The position numbers and the translations under genes are program-made. Positions 19,504 through 27,870 of a stretch of 64,000 nt of DNA are shown one piece after another. The notes below the pieces were generated by a model, which searched no databases, was not told the origin of the DNA, and worked only from the letters and a program-made list of their open reading frames with translations. Source of the DNA: Porphyromonas pogonae (lineage in GTDB: Bacteria; Bacteroidota; Bacteroidia; Bacteroidales; Porphyromonadaceae); assembly GCF_036320655.1 (NCBI RefSeq), contig NZ_CP143258.1:682001-746000 (forward strand), given 5' to 3'. Numbering within the stretch: position 1 is the first letter of the stretch; each line of letters begins with the position of its first letter.

Positions 19504-19511
19504 CAAAGGTA
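19504..19511 (-). promoter_or_regulatory. Candidate -7 element of the SusCD operon
   Basis: Reads TACCTTTG on the minus strand, an exact TAnnTTTG match, 99 bp before the susC start. The implied leader is about 90 nt, long enough for the post-transcriptional regulation often seen on SusC mRNAs. The -33 region is weak. The remaining sequence to about 20000 is AT-rich and I see nothing else in it. Confidence 0.5.
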
Positions 19512-20339
19512 GTTATATGTGCATTAAATAATCTATTTAAGAATACATTGTGTTATTTTAACTATTTTATAACATTAAATAAACTATACGTCTAAATATA
19601 ATTTATTAATATCGGCCTTTGTGATATTGTATAATATATTATTTAAAGATATGTGTTCAGTAATTGATTTTCTTTTAAAAACATCGGATGTGTAGATTGT
19701 CTCATGCCCCTCCAAGCATTTGCCTTAGAGTACTTATTATGCCACTTAGTGTCGTATGCAAGGATATGGTTTATAGATGATCCAAAGTTGGGGTGTGTGA
19801 AGATGTTTCCATAATAAGAACCCTGAGAAGATTGGCTCCCGCAATACCTTTTTTCGCTTTTATTCGAGTAGTCGGAGACCTGTGTTTTTACCTGTTTCCC
19901 TTTATAAACGGGTTGTGCTTTTAGATTACTGATTTTTGCTCATTGGCAATCATGCGGGATAGGATTTACATGTATTTACATTTCAGATTACAGGTCAGTC
20001 TTTTGACAAAATGTCAAAACTCATTCTCGAAAATCGACCTTCTTGGATATTATTAATGGGTTGTGAACTTGTAAACTAAATATTTTGATGATGGCTCACA
20101 TTACTGTTATTTTTCGGTTTCTTAGTTAAGAGAATGAGCTTATTTGTACAAAGTCTAAATAAGAAATGGTTTTTGAGGGCTCTAAAATCTGTCTCAAAGT
20201 AGGGTTTAATAAATATACCGTTGCATTACCGACCCACAAATGAATAATAGTAAAATGTGCAGCTACAATACTCTTTTTCTTTATGTTGCGTCTCGGTTTG
20301 TAGGAGTAAGGGGTAAGATGTAAATTTTATTATGAAGAG

Positions 20340-20471
20340 ACTGTCATGCATATAGGATAGGTCTACAGACCTATTACGATAAGTCAACTGATCTGATACG
20401 ATAAGTCGATCGTCCGTGTACGATAAGTCAGCTGACTTTATAGGATAAATCAGCCGACTTATTATGATAGG
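20340..20471 (-). repeat. 22-bp minisatellite array A, six units
   Basis: Six abutting units of exactly 22 bp with no spacers, each starting CTTATC, CCTATC or TTTATC on the minus strand. Units diverge by up to half of their bases while the start and period hold. Several contain a small palindrome with covarying arms, for example AAGTC-AGCT-GACTT and AGGTC-TGTA-GACCT. Confidence 0.88.
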
Positions 20472-20795
20472 TTGGGGGAATGAAATGCAAGAGGAATGGG
20501 GCTCAAAATTAGGCACAAAGGTGACAATAACTTTAGAGTGGCGGAGTCAAAGTGTGCAGAGCTCAGGATTGGTGCTACTGCCGTGTACAGGGTTGTGAGA
20601 AAAGGGGAGAGCAGTCACTGCTTACGGTGAGGAGTGGAGTGTCCTCCCGATGCCCGTTATGGGATAAGCGATGGAGTGTATCTATCTGTGGATGATGATG
20701 AGGTGTCATGTTCATTTATTTCTGTATCAGGTGTGGATTCGTGCTAAATTAATATACAATTAGTGCCATTATAAGTATGGTCGATTTGTACTCCA

Positions 20796-20827
20796 CAAAT
20801 ATACAACATGGGATACCCCCTTGTCAA
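20796..20827 (-). promoter_or_regulatory. Promoter of cassette A
   Basis: On the minus strand TTGACA is followed after 18 bp by TATATTTG (TAnnTTTG). The context (GGGTATTGACAAGGGGG and ATGTTGTATATTTGTG) is shared with the promoters of cassettes B and C, which argues for real function. Transcription is leftward. Confidence 0.75.
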
Positions 20828-21159
20828 TACCCCGGATAAGTGAGGTGATGTTGCAGGTTGTTATGTCCGAAAATCATCAAAAAAACTGACAAAATGATAG
20901 TAAGTGGAGTTTTTTGCAGGCGAATTTATATTCTATGATTGCGATTGTGACTACTTGATTATCTTTCGTTTAGAGTCTTATTTTATTTTTTATGTGGCTC
21001 TGTGTCTTGGTTTCTTGGTGTGGGAGTATTAAAAAATGTAATGAATTGGTATTGTATCTTTCATTTTTATTTCTTTAATTTGTACCCAAACCAATAAAAA
21101 ATAGAAAGCTTATAGGAAACATCTCTACTTTGTAATTAATTTAAAAACTTATTGAATCT

Positions 21160-21735
21160 ATGAATAGATTTAATGATTTGACTGACGATCAACTCGTACA
21201 GTCTTATGCAAAGGGATGTAATGAAGCTTTTGATGTTCTCTTGAACCGCTACGATGCCACAGTGCATACTTACATCAGGTTTTCAATCCAGGATACTGAT
21301 GCGGCGGAAGATATTTTCCAAGATACATTTATCAAAGTTCTTACTACCATCAAAAGAGGTCGCTACAATGCTGAGGGCAAGTTCAAAGCATGGCTGTTGA
21401 GGATAGCGCACAACTTGGTTATGGACTATTTCCGTAAGACAGGGAGTGAGGCACGCTATGAACAACCGCACAGTGAGGAGTATGACTCTCCGTTTGCCCG
21501 TATAGCTTCTGACCAGCCCAATAGGGAGGAAGAGATGACCAAGGAGGATTTGCTCAATGAGCTGTACCGCAATATCACTAAGTTGCCCATGGAGCAGCGT
21601 GAAGTGGTGATGTTGAGATATTGGGAAGATATGAGTTTCAAAGAAATTGCCGATGCCACAGGAGTAAGTATTAATACGGCTTTGGGTAGAATGCGCTATG
21701 CTCTGATTAATTTGCGACGTTTTTCTTTGCAATAA
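21160..21735 (+). CDS. ECF-type RNA polymerase sigma factor
   Basis: A 191-residue sigma-70 family protein. Region 2 is at about 10-80 (DAAEDIFQDTFIKVL, then the core-binding and -10 recognition segment FKAWLLRIAHNLVMDYFRK). Region 4 is at about 125-185 (LPMEQREVVMLRYWEDMSFKEIADATGVSINTALGRMRYAL, a helix-turn-helix). There is no anti-sigma (FecR-like) gene next to it, unlike many Bacteroidota ECF factors tied to SusCD loci, so it is probably controlled by its own expression. A 42-codon ORF follows 50 bp downstream. Its targets cannot be told from the window. Confidence 0.93.
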   Translation: MNRFNDLTDDQLVQSYAKGCNEAFDVLLNRYDATVHTYIRFSIQDTDAAEDIFQDTFIKVLTTIKRGRYNAEGKFKAWLLRIAHNLVMDYFRKTGSEARYEQPHSEEYDSPFARIASDQPNREEEMTKEDLLNELYRNITKLPMEQREVVMLRYWEDMSFKEIADATGVSINTALGRMRYALINLRRFSLQ

Positions 21736-21785
21736 GAGATATAGGTTGTACGTTTGTTATGTGAAAACAAACAAATGTATTGCTT

Positions 21786-21914
21786 ATGACAAACTTCTAC
21801 ACATTATCTGAGCGCGAGCGCCAAAACATTATCCTGAGAGCTGAGTACGAACGCAGAAAACCAAGACATCAGGAGACATTGGCTAAGCTCCGTATCCTGG
21901 CGGCTATCATCTGA
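21786..21914 (+). CDS. Small basic ORF between the ECF sigma gene and rpe (42 aa)
   Basis: ATG at 21786 opens 42 codons ending TGA at 21914, 50 bp after the sigma gene and 19 bp before rpe. The peptide is rich in Arg and Glu, e.g. LSERERQNIILRAEYERRK, and likely alpha-helical, with a hydrophobic end RILAAII. Its tight placement in a same-strand run and codon use like its neighbours suggest it is translated. The length excludes a domain assignment; an antagonist or partner of the sigma factor is only speculation. Confidence 0.5.
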   Translation: MTNFYTLSERERQNIILRAEYERRKPRHQETLAKLRILAAII

Positions 21915-21933
21915 AAAGAAGGAGTGTGACGAC

Positions 21934-22587
21934 ATGAAATCACCTATTATATCTCCTTCTTTACTATCCGCCGACTTCTTACATCTGGACCGAGACATTG
22001 ATATGATCAACCGCAGCAATGCGGATTGGTTACATATTGATGTGATGGACGGTGTGTTTGTACCCAACCTTTCTTTTGGTTTCCCTATCCTTGAAGCTAT
22101 CAAGCCGGTGGTGAGAAAACCGCTGGATGTGCATCTCATGATCGTAGAGCCGGCCAAGTTTGTCAAAGAACTGGCAACTTTGGAGGTGCATACAATGAAT
22201 GTGCACTATGAGGTGTGCAACCACCTGCATAGGGTAGTGGGCGCCATACACGATGCCGGCATGCAAGCAGCGGTAACCCTGAATCCCCATACTCCCGTAG
22301 AATTACTCACAGATATTATACAAGATCTTGATATGGTATTGCTGATGAGTGTAAATCCCGGTTATGGCGGACAAAAGTTTATCACGCATACGGTGGACAA
22401 AGTGACGAGGTTGAGGCGGATGATAGATGACAGAGGACTCAAAACACTGATCGAAGTGGATGGCGGCGTAAATGCTGCCACGGGCAAACTATTGGTCGAT
22501 GCCGGCGCTGATGCGCTGGTAGCCGGTAGCTATGTATTCGGGAGTGATGACCCTCTTGAAGCTATAAACACGTTGAAAAGATTATAA
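21934..22587 (+). CDS. rpe: Ribulose-phosphate 3-epimerase
   Basis: A 217-residue TIM-barrel enzyme that interconverts ribulose-5-phosphate and xylulose-5-phosphate in the pentose phosphate pathway. Motifs: ISPSLLSADF at the N-terminus, LHIDVMDGVFVPNLSFG (metal-binding His/Asp), LDVHLMI, LLMSVNPGYGGQKF, IEVDGGVN and ALVAGSYVFG (phosphate binding). Length is normal. The start at 21934 follows a purine-rich AAGAAGGAG stretch. comEC follows 40 bp later on the same strand. Confidence 0.97.
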   Translation: MKSPIISPSLLSADFLHLDRDIDMINRSNADWLHIDVMDGVFVPNLSFGFPILEAIKPVVRKPLDVHLMIVEPAKFVKELATLEVHTMNVHYEVCNHLHRVVGAIHDAGMQAAVTLNPHTPVELLTDIIQDLDMVLLMSVNPGYGGQKFITHTVDKVTRLRRMIDDRGLKTLIEVDGGVNAATGKLLVDAGADALVAGSYVFGSDDPLEAINTLKRL

Positions 22588-22627
22588 AGACTGTTTATAA
22601 TTTCGGCTAACCGCTCAAATCTCTTAC

Positions 22628-24202
22628 ATGGATATAAAGACACCTTCGGCATTTGCGGCGGAGGAAGTATTGAAACGCCCATGTGTTATCGTTTTTGCAT
22701 GTATATTCTGTGGGGTGTTGTGCAGTCAGGCATTTCACTCTATACGCATACCTGCCTTCTTCGCAGGTTGTGGCATGATAATCTTGTGCACCGGGCTGTA
22801 TTACCGCCATCGCAAGCATGAGGAGCTTAGTTACAGCTTTGCCGACCGCATGATATTTACAAGTGTGCTCCCTTTGCTTATGGCTTTGGGGGCATCCCTT
22901 CATTATGTCTATACTTGGCGAGTGCTCCCTGATCTCGATGGGGGTCGCATGCGCGAGGTGCAGTTACAGATGATCTCTGATGCTACGGCATATGGCGAGG
23001 GATTCAGATGTACGGCACGGGTGATATGCTCGGAAAATGATAACCTGAGTGTAGGTTCACAGTCTGCTGTTTTGTATGTCAAGCACAGGCCGGCAGGGAC
23101 ATTGCCACACAAATATGACACCATATCGCTCTCACACGCCTATTTCACTCCTGTGAGGTATCTGCCTGCCCCATATGGTACATGGGTAAAAGCCCGCAGA
23201 TCAGTAGGGACTTTACGCAGTACCCAATGCCGTGTGTATCCTCTGAAGCAAAGGGGCGCGGCAGATATTCATTATCGCATGCTTCATCTCAAGGAAATCT
23301 TTGTACAACAGCTCCTCGCATGGCGGATACCTGCAAAGGAGAGGGAGATGTTGGAGGCTCTGGTGCTGGGCAGACGTGGCGGGTCGTATGAATACCGGGA
23401 TGTGCAGCAGGCGTTCAATGCCGTGGGGATATCACACCTGTTGGCTGTAAGCGGATTTCATGTGGGTGTAATGGTCTTTTTTGTCTCTTTTCTTACCTCC
23501 ATATTGGGCTGTGGCAGAGTGCTCAATTGGTTGCTACTCATTGCTGCGGCATGGACCTTTTGTTTCTTTACGGGGAATTCGGTACCCACGGTGAGGGCTG
23601 CGCTGGTTTTTACACTGTACGGCTTAGGGTTTATCATCAAGAGGAAGGCGGACAAGGTAAATACGTTGGCACTGGCTGCCACGATACTACTCGTGGGTAA
23701 TCCGTATATCTGGTATGATGTGAGCTTTCGCCTCAGCTTTACCGCCGTGCTTTCTATCCTGCTATTTTATAGACCTCTGTACAACCTTGCTGGCGAGGTA
23801 CGGCAGCCTCTGCTGAAGTACTTGTGGTCGCTGGTATGCCTCTCCTGCTCGGCACAGATCCTTACCTTACCACTGATATGCTACCACTTTGGCTCTGTTA
23901 CCTTTATGGGCATTATAGCCGGCGTACCTGCCGTGATCATGGCATCGTTACTTATTCCCCTGACGTTAGTGGTATTGATAATAAGCTCATGGAATATTGT
24001 AGGAATTGCTCCTATATTACAGGAAGCAGTGATGCGACTTACGCACTTGATGTATGGAATGGTAGAGGGGTTTGCCCGGGTAAGTATAGCTCCCGTAATG
24101 TGGGATGCAAGGCTGTGGCAGATGCTGTTGTATTGGGTAGGTACTATAGCTTTGGCTCTTCTGTACTATTATAGACGCTCAACATCTTCTCGATTTCTTT
24201 GA
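22628..24202 (+). CDS. comEC: ComEC/Rec2-family competence membrane protein
   Basis: A 524-residue multi-pass membrane protein. Three hydrophobic helices lead, then the ComEC competence domain with the hallmark HLLAVSGFHVG (about residue 275) and many further membrane helices (LLLIAAAWTFCFFTG, LSCSAQILTLPLICYHFG and others). In naturally competent bacteria ComEC forms the inner-membrane channel for single-stranded DNA uptake. No metallo-beta-lactamase domain follows, as in many Bacteroidota versions. Its last 59 bp overlap the 3' end of aroK on the opposite strand. Confidence 0.9.
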   Translation: MDIKTPSAFAAEEVLKRPCVIVFACIFCGVLCSQAFHSIRIPAFFAGCGMIILCTGLYYRHRKHEELSYSFADRMIFTSVLPLLMALGASLHYVYTWRVLPDLDGGRMREVQLQMISDATAYGEGFRCTARVICSENDNLSVGSQSAVLYVKHRPAGTLPHKYDTISLSHAYFTPVRYLPAPYGTWVKARRSVGTLRSTQCRVYPLKQRGAADIHYRMLHLKEIFVQQLLAWRIPAKEREMLEALVLGRRGGSYEYRDVQQAFNAVGISHLLAVSGFHVGVMVFFVSFLTSILGCGRVLNWLLLIAAAWTFCFFTGNSVPTVRAALVFTLYGLGFIIKRKADKVNTLALAATILLVGNPYIWYDVSFRLSFTAVLSILLFYRPLYNLAGEVRQPLLKYLWSLVCLSCSAQILTLPLICYHFGSVTFMGIIAGVPAVIMASLLIPLTLVVLIISSWNIVGIAPILQEAVMRLTHLMYGMVEGFARVSIAPVMWDARLWQMLLYWVGTIALALLYYYRRSTSSRFL

Positions 24203-24698
24203 CCAAGATGTCTTCATCTTCTGGCGTCTCCATCTTGTTGCAAGGGAGGCTCAGGCGGGCTTGTTTATATATGGGGAGGCGCGTTTGCATAGCTTTCACC
24301 ACATGATCCATTAGTTCGTCTCCTGATTTGTCTTTGATGGTAGGGCGGGTGCGTTTGCAAAGCTCCAGGCGTTTTGCCAGTGTCTCATTGTCTACATCGA
24401 GATAGATGGTAACGCCGCTTTCGTTCATCAGCTCCATATTGCCGGAGTGACAAGGCAGTCCCCCCCCGGTAGCGATAATGCAATCTTGCATGCCCGACAA
24501 TTCTTGGATGATCACAGCTTCACGCTTCCTGAATTTAGTCTCCCCTATAGACGCAAACATATCTGAAATGCGCTGTCTGAAACGATTTTCCATGAAGATA
24601 TCTGTGTCAATAAACGGCAGAGACATGCTCTCTGCCAATTTCTTGCCCAGCGTGCTCTTGCCCGAGCCCATATAACCTATGATAAATATCGGTTTCAT
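24144..24698 (-). CDS. aroK: Shikimate kinase
   Basis: A 184-residue P-loop kinase phosphorylating shikimate in the chorismate pathway. Walker A is GYMGSGKST (residues 8-16); DTD and the Arg in the FRKREAVIIQEL segment bind shikimate; IIATGGGLP is the typical glycine-rich motif; the lid has RTRPTIKD. It overlaps the upstream phosphohydrolase by 4 bp (ATGA type), so the two are translationally coupled. Its C-terminal codons overlap the end of comEC in a convergent arrangement. Confidence 0.96.
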   Translation of the reverse strand: MKPIFIIGYMGSGKSTLGKKLAESMSLPFIDTDIFMENRFRQRISDMFASIGETKFRKREAVIIQELSGMQDCIIATGGGLPCHSGNMELMNESGVTIYLDVDNETLAKRLELCKRTRPTIKDKSGDELMDHVVKAMQTRLPIYKQARLSLPCNKMETPEDEDILVKEIEKMLSVYNSTEEPKL

Positions 24699-26773
24699 GC
24701 TTTTGCAGGCTGCACATTCTTTTCGGGATAAGTGATGCGGGAATGATACATTGTTTTGAGCTTTTGGTAAAACACATTCTTGATGATCTGGATATCATGG
24801 AAGGTAAGAGGGGTGTCGTTGAGGAGTCCTTCAGAGATGATATTGTCTACAATCTTGTCGATAAGTGTCTTGATGCCCTCTTCGGTATGTTCTTTGAGAC
24901 TTCGGCTCGATGCTTCCACGGCATCCGCGAGCATCAGTATACCTGTCTCTTTGCTGAAAGGGTTGGGACCCGGATACGTAAAGTTTTCTACATCGATCTT
25001 TTCGTCGGGGTGTTCGTTGTAATAAGAGGTGTAGAAGTACTTTGCTTGTCCTCGCCCATGGTGTGTGCGTATAAAGTCTATGACAGCATCAGGGAGATTA
25101 TATTTCTGCGCCAGTGCTATACCGTCTGTCACATGGCGAATGATGATGCGTGCGCTCTCGTCGTACGGTAGTGTGGCGTGGGGATTGATTACTCCTTGAT
25201 TCTCTGTAAAGTACATGGGGTTCTTCATCTTCCCGATATCATGATATAGGGCTCCGGTTCTGATCAACTGTACATCGGCTCCTACTTTGGAGGCTGCTTC
25301 TGTGGCGAGAATGGATACTTGTAGCGAGTGTTGGAAGGTACCGGGCGCTTCTTCCGATAGCTGACGTAGCAAAGGTGTGTTGATATCGCTGAGTTCTACG
25401 AGGCTGATGTTGGACACATAGCCGAATACCTTTTCAATAATATACACAAGGACATAGGAGAACATCAGGAAGATCAGGTTGATGGCGAAGTTGAGTACCA
25501 TGGGCCATATCTCTTTGTCCAATGCCCCGTTGCGCATGAGTATAAGGCAAAGGAAGATGATAATGTAGGAGACAAACACCAGGAATGTGGTGCGGATCAG
25601 ATACCATCTCGAACTCAGGCGCTGTAATCCCGATAAAGCTACCATACCTGCTATGACTTGTAAGATGATAAACTGGAGCGGATCGGACACGAAGATGGAT
25701 GATAACAGGATGCAACTGACGTGAGATACAAAGGCTGTGCGCGAGTCGAAGAATGTGCGCATGATTACAGGCATCACCGCATAGGGGATGATGTAGAGGT
25801 CGAACCATCCGTACGAGACCACCAGCTCCGTGAGCACCGTGAATGTAAGTATGGCTGCTGCAAGGAACAGCCCGTTCTTGACTACTCCTATAAACTGAGG
25901 GCTAAAGAATACAAGGTGCACCCACAGGGTGAAGAGAATAAATACGGAAAGTAAGAAGATGCCTATATATACGACATGGCGCTGTGTGTCACCGCCTGAC
26001 TTCTCCTCATATACTTGCTTGAGTGAGCGTAGTATGTTGTAGGTGTAGCTATCGACAATCTCGCCACGGCCTATGATGCGCTCCCCTGACTGTACGATAC
26101 CGGTAGAGAGTGATAAGTTGCTGAGTTCGTCCTGAATGAGGTTGTCTGTAAGTTCTTTATTGTAATTAATATTGGTTTTAAGGAAGCGACTCAAATCCAT
26201 TCTTGTGAGCTCTTCTTTATCAAGATGTGCGGGTAGTCCCTCAAACATCATGTCATAGGCTTCCTTGAGCGTATAGAATCGGGTAATAGGTTGATCCTGC
26301 AAAGTATTGTCCTCTCCGATGAGGCTTACTTCGAGGTGATTCTCTGATCTCAGCTTGTCCTGCTCTTCGTTGGTGATCAGTCCTCTGCTGTATAGTTTAC
26401 GGAGTGTGGTCTCGATGTAGCTGAGGTACTGGTATGACAATTTCTTGGGTACGCCATCTTCCTTGCATTGCACTTTCCATGCGGATATCATGGCTTCCCC
26501 TACTTTGCTGTCATAGTTGTAGACCGGTTTGATGTTCTCTTTGATACTGTCGCGCTCGGCTTGTATCACTGCTTCTGTCTTATAAATAGGGAAGTCGTAC
26601 GGAGCCGTAATGAGCTCGTATTGCCAGGGTTTGCCTTTGTTGAACTGATATTTGAATCCTTTCTTGCCGGGCGATAGCGCTGTTACTATCACAGCAACCA
26701 ATAAAAGCGACACCAAAGCTTTGATGTTTTTGCTTGCTTTAAATTTGTCCGATATATTGCTGATTTTATTCAT
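24695..26773 (-). CDS. 7TM-HD family phosphohydrolase (PgpH/YqfF type)
   Basis: A 692-residue membrane protein. The N-terminus has one membrane segment (ALVSLLLVAVIVTALSPG), then an extracytoplasmic 7TMR-HDED-like domain to about 265. A group of hydrophobic helices follows (about 270-460), and then a cytoplasmic HD domain with ALYHDIGKM (about residue 510) and IRTHHGRG (second metal-binding stretch). In Firmicutes such proteins (PgpH) hydrolyse cyclic di-AMP; that role here is inferred from architecture. It is the first gene of a pair with aroK. The minus-strand sequence TATATTTG at 26793-26800 is a plausible -7 element 20 bp upstream. Confidence 0.9.
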   Translation of the reverse strand: MNKISNISDKFKASKNIKALVSLLLVAVIVTALSPGKKGFKYQFNKGKPWQYELITAPYDFPIYKTEAVIQAERDSIKENIKPVYNYDSKVGEAMISAWKVQCKEDGVPKKLSYQYLSYIETTLRKLYSRGLITNEEQDKLRSENHLEVSLIGEDNTLQDQPITRFYTLKEAYDMMFEGLPAHLDKEELTRMDLSRFLKTNINYNKELTDNLIQDELSNLSLSTGIVQSGERIIGRGEIVDSYTYNILRSLKQVYEEKSGGDTQRHVVYIGIFLLSVFILFTLWVHLVFFSPQFIGVVKNGLFLAAAILTFTVLTELVVSYGWFDLYIIPYAVMPVIMRTFFDSRTAFVSHVSCILLSSIFVSDPLQFIILQVIAGMVALSGLQRLSSRWYLIRTTFLVFVSYIIIFLCLILMRNGALDKEIWPMVLNFAINLIFLMFSYVLVYIIEKVFGYVSNISLVELSDINTPLLRQLSEEAPGTFQHSLQVSILATEAASKVGADVQLIRTGALYHDIGKMKNPMYFTENQGVINPHATLPYDESARIIIRHVTDGIALAQKYNLPDAVIDFIRTHHGRGQAKYFYTSYYNEHPDEKIDVENFTYPGPNPFSKETGILMLADAVEASSRSLKEHTEEGIKTLIDKIVDNIISEGLLNDTPLTFHDIQIIKNVFYQKLKTMYHSRITYPEKNVQPAKA

Positions 26774-26998
26774 TGTCTTTGTCCTTTAGACACAAATATA
26801 CCAATATTTAATAACAGTCTGTAAATCGATCGATAGATAAGTATATTGCTTTATACGGGTTAATCACTCAATACAGTTATAGTTTTTCTCATTACTCACC
26901 GAAAAGATAAGCGAGCGTTCGCAAAGTACTCATATGCAGTATATAAATCATGAATGAGTGTATAAATGCTGTCGATTGGAGATAATGAAACGACCATC

Positions 26999-27006
26999 TA
27001 CCTTTG
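26999..27006 (+). promoter_or_regulatory. Candidate -7 element for ahpC
   Basis: TACCTTTG fits TAnnTTTG. A TTGG lies 19 bp upstream, in a -33-like position. The start codon is 51 bp downstream. Peroxide control by OxyR is usual for this gene in the group, but I see no unambiguous OxyR site. Confidence 0.55.
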
Positions 27007-27056
27007 TGATACAATCATTATAAAACAATAGACGATATTAATTAAAATTAAACATT

Positions 27057-27626
27057 ATGACACCAATTATCAACACTCAAATGCCTGAGTTTAAACTTCA
27101 GGCTTATCGCAAAGGCGAAGGATTTATCACTGTAAGCAACGAAGACCTCAAAGGCAAGTGGGCAGTATTGTTCTTTTATCCCGCTGACTTCAGCTTTGTA
27201 TGTCCTACCGAACTTGCGGATATGGCAGACAAATACGAAGAGTTTTCTAAACTGGGCGTAGAGATACTGTCTGTAAGTACGGATACTCACTTCGTGCACA
27301 AAGCATGGGCCGATACTTCTGAGAAGATTGCTAAGCTACAGTACACCATGCTGGCCGATCCTACCGGCAAACTATGCCGTGATATGGGCGTGATGATCGA
27401 AGAAGAAGGCCTTGCTTACCGAGGTACATTCCTCTTCAACCCTGAAGGTTTTGTGAAAGTGGCTGAAATTCATGACAACGGTATCGGCCGTGATGCTTCA
27501 GAGTTGCTTCGCAAAGTAAAGGCTGCACAGTTTGTAGCGAGCCATCCTGACGCTGTATGTCCTGCAAAATGGCAAGAAGGGGATGAAGTCCTCAAGCCAA
27601 GCATTGACCTTGTAGGCAAGATCTAA
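27057..27626 (+). CDS. ahpC: Alkyl hydroperoxide reductase AhpC (2-Cys peroxiredoxin)
   Basis: A 189-residue peroxiredoxin. The peroxidatic Cys49 is in FSFVCPTEL, with the family residues Pro/Thr beside it; the resolving Cys168 is in DAVCPAKW. It reduces hydrogen peroxide, organic peroxides and peroxynitrite in the cytoplasm and is recycled by AhpF, the next gene. The start ATG at 27057 gives the conventional N-terminus (MTPIINTQMPEFKL). A folded RNA element separates it from ahpF. Confidence 0.97.
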   Translation: MTPIINTQMPEFKLQAYRKGEGFITVSNEDLKGKWAVLFFYPADFSFVCPTELADMADKYEEFSKLGVEILSVSTDTHFVHKAWADTSEKIAKLQYTMLADPTGKLCRDMGVMIEEEGLAYRGTFLFNPEGFVKVAEIHDNGIGRDASELLRKVKAAQFVASHPDAVCPAKWQEGDEVLKPSIDLVGKI

Positions 27627-27655
27627 TTGATACAAGCATCTATTTAAAGCACTAT

Positions 27656-27758
27656 AAGGGGAAACGACTATGAAGGCATCTCCAAGCCTTCGCCATTGTT
27701 CCTACTAAATATTGAAATGTTGTGACCATAAATTACCATTTCAAGGTCGTTTCCCCTT
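27656..27758 (+). ncRNA. Structured three-way-junction element between ahpC and ahpF
   Basis: Outer arms AAGGGGAAACGAC (27656-27668) and GTCGTTTCCCCTT (27746-27758) pair over 13 bp and enclose two smaller hairpins: GAAGGC with GCCTTC (27672-27677 and 27686-27691) and TGAAATG with CATTTCA (27713-27719 and 27737-27743). The outer stem ends in a short T-run. It may be a partial terminator that lowers ahpF relative to ahpC, or an mRNA stabiliser. The fold is read by eye. Confidence 0.65.
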
Positions 27759-27870
27759 TTGTATATAACCTCTCTACCTTACTCCATAATATATAACATA
27801 AACCTTATACGGGAGGTGTACCTGAACCACAATCAGGGTATGTCCTTTCTTCAAACAACTACTACACTCT

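Larger units (their letters stand above)
20001..20900 (-). other. Noncoding promoter-repeat cassette A (about 0.9 kb)
   Basis: First of three collinear cassettes, here on the minus strand. In order: the motif CTATCATTTTGTCAG (20900-20886), a promoter (20827-20796), a 324-bp leader with no convincing ORF, six 22-bp units (20471-20340), and a tail. The tail has paired inverted repeats at 20118-20163 that are near-identical to 34375-34421 in cassette B, and ends in the palindrome TTTTGACA-AAA-TGTCAAAA (20001-20019). Cassettes B and C have the same order and nearly the same length (897 and 930 bp). The plan resembles the leader-minisatellite-tail 'BrickBuilt' MITE of P. gingivalis (23-bp units there). 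Transcription would run toward susC. Confidence 0.7.

Noticed and set aside
20226-20516. 96-aa minus-strand ORF across array A (and the 63-aa ORF at 33986-34177 across array B)
   Set aside because: They run through diverged repeats and share only repeat-derived peptides such as LSYT; start and stop positions are not conserved between cassettes.
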